36,041 bases of DNA, from assembly GCA_024275145.1 (NCBI GenBank), contig JAJRZR010000108.1, positions 1 through 36,041 on the forward strand. The letters are read 5' to 3'. This document shows positions 32,961-36,041 of the stretch, piece after piece (position 1 is the first letter of the stretch; every line of letters starts with the position of its first letter). This stretch comes from Deltaproteobacteria bacterium. GTDB taxonomy: Bacteria; Desulfobacterota; Dissulfuribacteria; Dissulfuribacterales; QOAL01. The notes beneath the pieces were generated by a model. That model saw only the letters and a list, made by a program, of their open reading frames with translations, had not been told where the DNA came from and did not search any database. Both the position numbers and the translations under genes were made by a program.

Positions 32961-33785
32961 ATGAAACCTACCATAGCCATACCGAATATCTTTGGAAAAG
33001 ACGCTGAAAGGCTGGCATCCTTTGCAAGAAGGCACGGAATAGGGGGGATAGAATGGTCATTGGACCCGTTGGATTTCGATGAATTGCCAGGGGTCATGCA
33101 GGCCCTGGAAGGGTTCGAGGTACGGTTTCATGCCAGGTTCTTCGGTGTGGACCTTGCCTATAATGACCACCATCGCTCCAATGTCTCGATGAAGCTGTTC
33201 AGATCCGCAGCAGATCATGCCGCTTCTTCAGGAAAATCATATCTGACTATCCATATCGGCCTGGGTCACAGTTCCATGGGGCCTCTGAGCTGGAAAAGGG
33301 CGCTGGAGAACCTCGCAGCGCTGGCAGATCACGGGGCGGAAAACGGGGTGACGGTATGTCTGGAAAACCTTGCTACAGGCTGGACGAGCGATCCTGATCT
33401 TTTCTCTCAATTGATACGGTATTCAGGTGCCCGCGTCACGTTAGATATAGGCCATGCCCATGCAGCAGGAGAAGGGCTGGATAGGATCTTTCGTCAGTTC
33501 TTTTTCCAGAACAGGGAAAGGATTGCTGGTGCCCATATATATCATACAGAGATTGATGGCATAGGACATGTTCCACCGGGTGATATCGATGACATAAGGA
33601 CCAGGCTCGACCTGTTGTCTCTTTGTGGATGCAGATGGTGGGTAATTGAGCTGTTCAGCCCAGGGGAGGTGCTTCAAGCCAGACAACTGCTGGAAGAATA
33701 TTTTGATGAAAGGGAAAGCCAGGTTGAAGGCGGGGCTGATCAGGGGTATAGCTCCTTTATGGAAGGGAGTTCTGCTTCGGTTTGA
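32961..33785 (+). CDS. Xylose-isomerase-like TIM-barrel protein (AP endonuclease 2 superfamily)
   Basis: The 274-residue protein shows the sugar-phosphate isomerase/epimerase fold: strands ending in metal ligands VRFHARFF, LTIHIGLGHSS, VCLENLATG, VTLDIGHAHAAG, GAHIYHTEIDG and WWVIELFSP, giving the His, Glu, Asp, His, Glu set used to bind divalent metal. No clear ribosome-binding site precedes the ATG. It is coupled by overlap to the phosphoglycerate mutase-like gene. Substrate is not predictable; a sugar or sugar phosphate isomerase is the most likely class, a nuclease is less likely because of small size. The C-terminal 20 residues look disordered. The 205 bases between nifA and this gene hold no evident gene. 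Confidence 0.72.
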   Translation: MKPTIAIPNIFGKDAERLASFARRHGIGGIEWSLDPLDFDELPGVMQALEGFEVRFHARFFGVDLAYNDHHRSNVSMKLFRSAADHAASSGKSYLTIHIGLGHSSMGPLSWKRALENLAALADHGAENGVTVCLENLATGWTSDPDLFSQLIRYSGARVTLDIGHAHAAGEGLDRIFRQFFFQNRERIAGAHIYHTEIDGIGHVPPGDIDDIRTRLDLLSLCGCRWWVIELFSPGEVLQARQLLEEYFDERESQVEGGADQGYSSFMEGSSASV

Positions 33786-35083
33786 GATGTATCCTTATCA
33801 TATTAGATGGCCTAGGTGACAGGGGATATAGTGGATTTCAGGGCAGGACACCGCTTGAAGTAGCCAGCACCCCTTGTCTCGACCGGATAGCCTCGCTGGG
33901 TATGAATGGCCTCTATCATGCCCTGGAGCAGGGGGTTCCTCTCCCGAGCGAGATAGCCCATTTTCTCATGTTTGGGTACGGGCTCAAGGAGTTTCCTGGA
34001 AGGGGTATCCTGGAGGCTATGGGTGAAGGGATAGAGGTAGGCGCTGGAGACGTGGTATTCCTGGCCAGGTTGGTGTCGGTTACAATGTCTGGAGGCCTTG
34101 CCATCCTTACCAGTGAATCCCCCAGGATACAACAAAAGACCTTGGAAATCCTTGCAGGTTCCATCGGGTACTTTGAATCAGAAGGACTCCAGGGTGAATT
34201 GATTCTTACGAAGGGGGTACAGGGGCTCTTCAGGATCAAGGGCGGGGCCTCGCATGCCGTTACTGATTCAAATCCGATTCTTGAAGGAAGGCCCCTCATG
34301 GAGATATCCCCATTGGAGGGGGCTCGACACGACCCTGACGCCCTAAGGACCGCTAGGTTTTTGAATGACTATCACAGATGGGCCATGGAGAGGCTCTCAA
34401 GGCATCCTGTCAACAGAAAAATTGGGGTTGAGGGTCATCCCCTGGTAAATGCTGTAGCACTCCAGCGGCCCGGAAGCTCATGTGCCCTCAAACCATTTTC
34501 TGAACGCTGGGGTCTTGGAGGACTCTCCATCTCCTCGTCCCCTGTTTTCTGGGGGTTGAGCAGGTTGCTCAAGATGGATTTTGTCAAGGTTTCAGACGGC
34601 CCTGATCCCTGTCAGGACCTTGAAGATAGGATTGAAAGGGCTTATAGGGCCAGGGGATACGATTTCATACATGTTCATACTAAGGTGGTTGATGCAGCGG
34701 CCCATACCAAGGTACCGGCACGGAAGAAGGATGTCATAGAAAGACTGGACAGGGCCTTTGAAGGCCTGTTGAAATACTTCATACATGATAAAGAGGTTTT
34801 GTGGGTTATCACATCAGATCATTCTACGCCGAGCAGCGGGTCCATGATCCACTCTGGGGAAACCGTTCCCGTAGCCATATTGGGTAGACATGTACGCAGG
34901 GACCGCGTTGACGCATTCAACGAGGTGGATTGCGCCCAGGGTGCCCTGGGAATGGTCAAAGGACGGGAGCTGATGCAGCTTATACTCAATTTCCTGGACA
35001 GGGCCAAACTCAAGGGCCTTATGGACGCCCCTTGGGATCAACCCTACTCACCAGGACCGTATACCCCTCTCAAGACAGGTTGA
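33782..35083 (+). CDS. apgM: Archaeal-type cofactor-independent phosphoglycerate mutase-like protein
   Basis: The 433-residue protein belongs to the alkaline-phosphatase superfamily. Metal site and nucleophile are recognisable: LDGLGDRG with Asp9, GRTPLEVASTPCLDRIASLG, then LPSEIAHFLMFGYG where Ser56 is in the nucleophile position (usual form PGSDxAHL), and late VHTKVVDAAAH and TSDHSTPSSGSMIHSGETVPV with metal-binding Asp/His. The change of PGSD to LPSE departs from the family, so it may act on another phosphate ester. The TTG start overlaps the stop of the preceding gene; no ATG is possible in this frame nearby. The next gene starts two bases after its stop. Confidence 0.72.
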   Translation: MRCILIILDGLGDRGYSGFQGRTPLEVASTPCLDRIASLGMNGLYHALEQGVPLPSEIAHFLMFGYGLKEFPGRGILEAMGEGIEVGAGDVVFLARLVSVTMSGGLAILTSESPRIQQKTLEILAGSIGYFESEGLQGELILTKGVQGLFRIKGGASHAVTDSNPILEGRPLMEISPLEGARHDPDALRTARFLNDYHRWAMERLSRHPVNRKIGVEGHPLVNAVALQRPGSSCALKPFSERWGLGGLSISSSPVFWGLSRLLKMDFVKVSDGPDPCQDLEDRIERAYRARGYDFIHVHTKVVDAAAHTKVPARKKDVIERLDRAFEGLLKYFIHDKEVLWVITSDHSTPSSGSMIHSGETVPVAILGRHVRRDRVDAFNEVDCAQGALGMVKGRELMQLILNFLDRAKLKGLMDAPWDQPYSPGPYTPLKTG

Positions 35084-35085
35084 CA

Positions 35086-35874
35086 ATGGAACTGTATAGA
35101 CGGATGGAGGCCCTGTTTGCCGAGCGGCCGAAAATAGTGGACCGTTTCCCTGGCTGGATGCTCTCGGCCGAACGTATCAGTTCGTTGAGAGCCATCCAGG
35201 ATCTGGCTGTAGCGGAGATTGCAGGCAGGGACAGCTTTGCTGCGATCTTGAAGGCGGTCGAGGAGGAATCCATAAGGGCAGTCCTGCCTTCTATAGCCTA
35301 TACCGGTACGGAATATGGCAACTGGCGGACTCCTTTTGAAAAGCTGGCTGGCCTGAAAGAGAGGCTCGGCAGGATGGGGGTCGAGATCCTGGACCCGGTT
35401 GTCCTTGGAGATCCTGCTACCTGGAATCTCCTTTGCGGAAGGTCTGTTGTCTCCCACATAAGGGCCTATGGCTTTTACTCTCCATGTATAGGTTGCCACT
35501 TCTATCTTCATTCTCTCAGGGTTCCTTTGGCCAGTTTGTTGAATTCCAGGACGATAATAGCAGGGGAACGGGAGCGGCACGATGGCAAGGTCAAGTTAAA
35601 CCAGATCCGTGTGGTTCTCGATGCCTATACTGCTCTTCTCGATGGTTTTGGAGTGAGGTTGCTACTTCCTTTGAGATACGTGAATTCAGGTGATGATATA
35701 AAGGCAATCCTCAAGGATGACTGGAAGGAAGGAAAGGAGCAACTAAGCTGCGTCTTCAGTAAGAACTACATCGACAACAAGGGAAGGATCACCTATGATG
35801 AAGGGTTGATCAGGCGGTTCCTTGATGGATTTGCCATTCCCACCGCCCGTTCTTGGTTGGAAGGAATCGTCTAG
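35086..35874 (+). CDS. Conserved protein of unknown function, possibly PP-loop derived
   Basis: The 262-residue cytoplasmic protein has no signal peptide. The ATG at 35086 is two bases after the apgM-like stop; an earlier in-frame opening inside that gene is not credible. Visible blocks are IAYTGTEYGNWRTPFEKLAG, YSPCIGCHFYLHSLRVPLA, IIAGERERHDGKVKLNQ and the C-terminal FAIPTARSWLEGIV. The CxxCH plus HxxR pattern and the GTEYGN strand recall ATP-pyrophosphatase (PP-loop) enzymes that modify tRNA or sulfur compounds, but I do not see an SGGxDS loop, so this is a weak suggestion. Last gene of the three-gene operon, 29 bases before the intron end. Confidence 0.6.
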   Translation: MELYRRMEALFAERPKIVDRFPGWMLSAERISSLRAIQDLAVAEIAGRDSFAAILKAVEEESIRAVLPSIAYTGTEYGNWRTPFEKLAGLKERLGRMGVEILDPVVLGDPATWNLLCGRSVVSHIRAYGFYSPCIGCHFYLHSLRVPLASLLNSRTIIAGERERHDGKVKLNQIRVVLDAYTALLDGFGVRLLLPLRYVNSGDDIKAILKDDWKEGKEQLSCVFSKNYIDNKGRITYDEGLIRRFLDGFAIPTARSWLEGIV

Positions 35875-35903
35875 CCCTGGCATGAAGGACGTAGCCCTTT
35901 TTT

Positions 35904-36041
35904 GTGTACGCCCGGCATGGGCGTGAGCTTATGGGGTTAGAGTCCTCTGTATGTGAATCCCGTTGCCTCTTGTTTTGAGGTTAACGAAAATACTAGCTGA
36001 AGGCAAGGGCGTCACCGTGAGGTGGGGTCTGAAGGAAGCCG
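35904..36041 (+). mobile_element. Group II intron, 5' part (domain I), cut by the window edge
   Basis: The sequence starts GTGTACGCCCGGCATGGGCG, which fits the group II 5' boundary GUGYG-like start and the first stem of domain I. Further in are GGTTAGAGTCC, AAGGCAAGGGCG, ACCGTGAGGTGGG and TCTGAAGGAAGCCG, blocks that recur in domain I of bacterial introns. A T6 run lies directly before the boundary. The reverse transcriptase/maturase and 3' end would be to the right of the window. Subclass not assigned. Confidence 0.75.

Noticed and set aside
35485-35499. CXXCH (CIGCH) in the last gene as a cytochrome c haem site
   Set aside because: The protein has no signal peptide and the other motifs are those of a cytoplasmic enzyme, so covalent haem is unlikely; the Cys pair more likely binds metal or is catalytic.

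Overview
The window looks like chromosome of a Gram-negative anaerobe of moderate GC, most plausibly a member of the Desulfobacterota or a neighbouring lineage. The reasons are a nitrogenase of the anaerobe (cluster III) type with nifI genes inside the operon, a periplasmic decaheme cytochrome lipoprotein, an outer-membrane barrel protein, many signal peptides and lipoboxes, and no aerobic respiration genes. The taxonomic placement is inference; there is no rRNA or other marker here.

Left part (1-4018, mostly + strand). A signal-peptide gene runs off the left edge on the minus strand. Divergent from it is a compact three-gene unit: a TPR/beta-barrel outer-membrane protein, a right-handed beta-helix lipoprotein and a lipoprotein with ten CXXCH haem motifs. 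This could be an envelope electron-transfer module.

Centre (4053-22634, all minus strand). Seventeen tightly packed genes read leftward, most separated by fewer than 50 bases or overlapping. Starting from the promoter-proximal right end they encode: an OpuAC-fold solute-binding protein, a NicO-type nickel/cobalt permease with a large His-rich loop, a TPR protein, a PhnD-like lipoprotein, a beta-helix protein, a membrane TPR protein, a YedE-type selenium/sulfur permease, an MFS transporter, three more beta-helix proteins (one of 958 residues), an ICMT-like membrane protein with an unknown C-terminal domain, a DUF3343 (Se/S carrier-like) protein, a YjeF-C/ribokinase-fold protein, a JAMM metalloprotease-like protein and two tandem fumarase/adenylosuccinate-lyase superfamily lyases. 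I do not recognise this set as a named system. It is the best candidate for an undescribed one, perhaps handling a sulfur or selenium compound at the cell envelope.

The + strand unit at 23177-25469 encodes a ubiquitin-like MoaD/ThiS protein ending in Gly-Gly, a Glu/Leu-dehydrogenase-like protein and a ThiF/MoeB (E1-like) enzyme. It ends in a 119-base tail-to-tail overlap with the nif operon.

Right part (25351-32755). A minus-strand nif operon nifH-nifI1-nifI2-nifD-nifK plus a HEPN-domain gene is driven by a very good sigma-54 promoter with an IHF-like site. The sigma-54 activator gene nifA is divergent. nifE, nifN and nifB are not in the window. A nested hairpin sits between nifH and nifI1, and two mutually exclusive hairpins precede nifA.

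Right end (32961-36041, + strand). A TIM-barrel isomerase-like gene, an archaeal-type phosphoglycerate mutase gene and an unrecognised conserved gene form an operon. It is followed at the edge by the 5' part of a group II intron.
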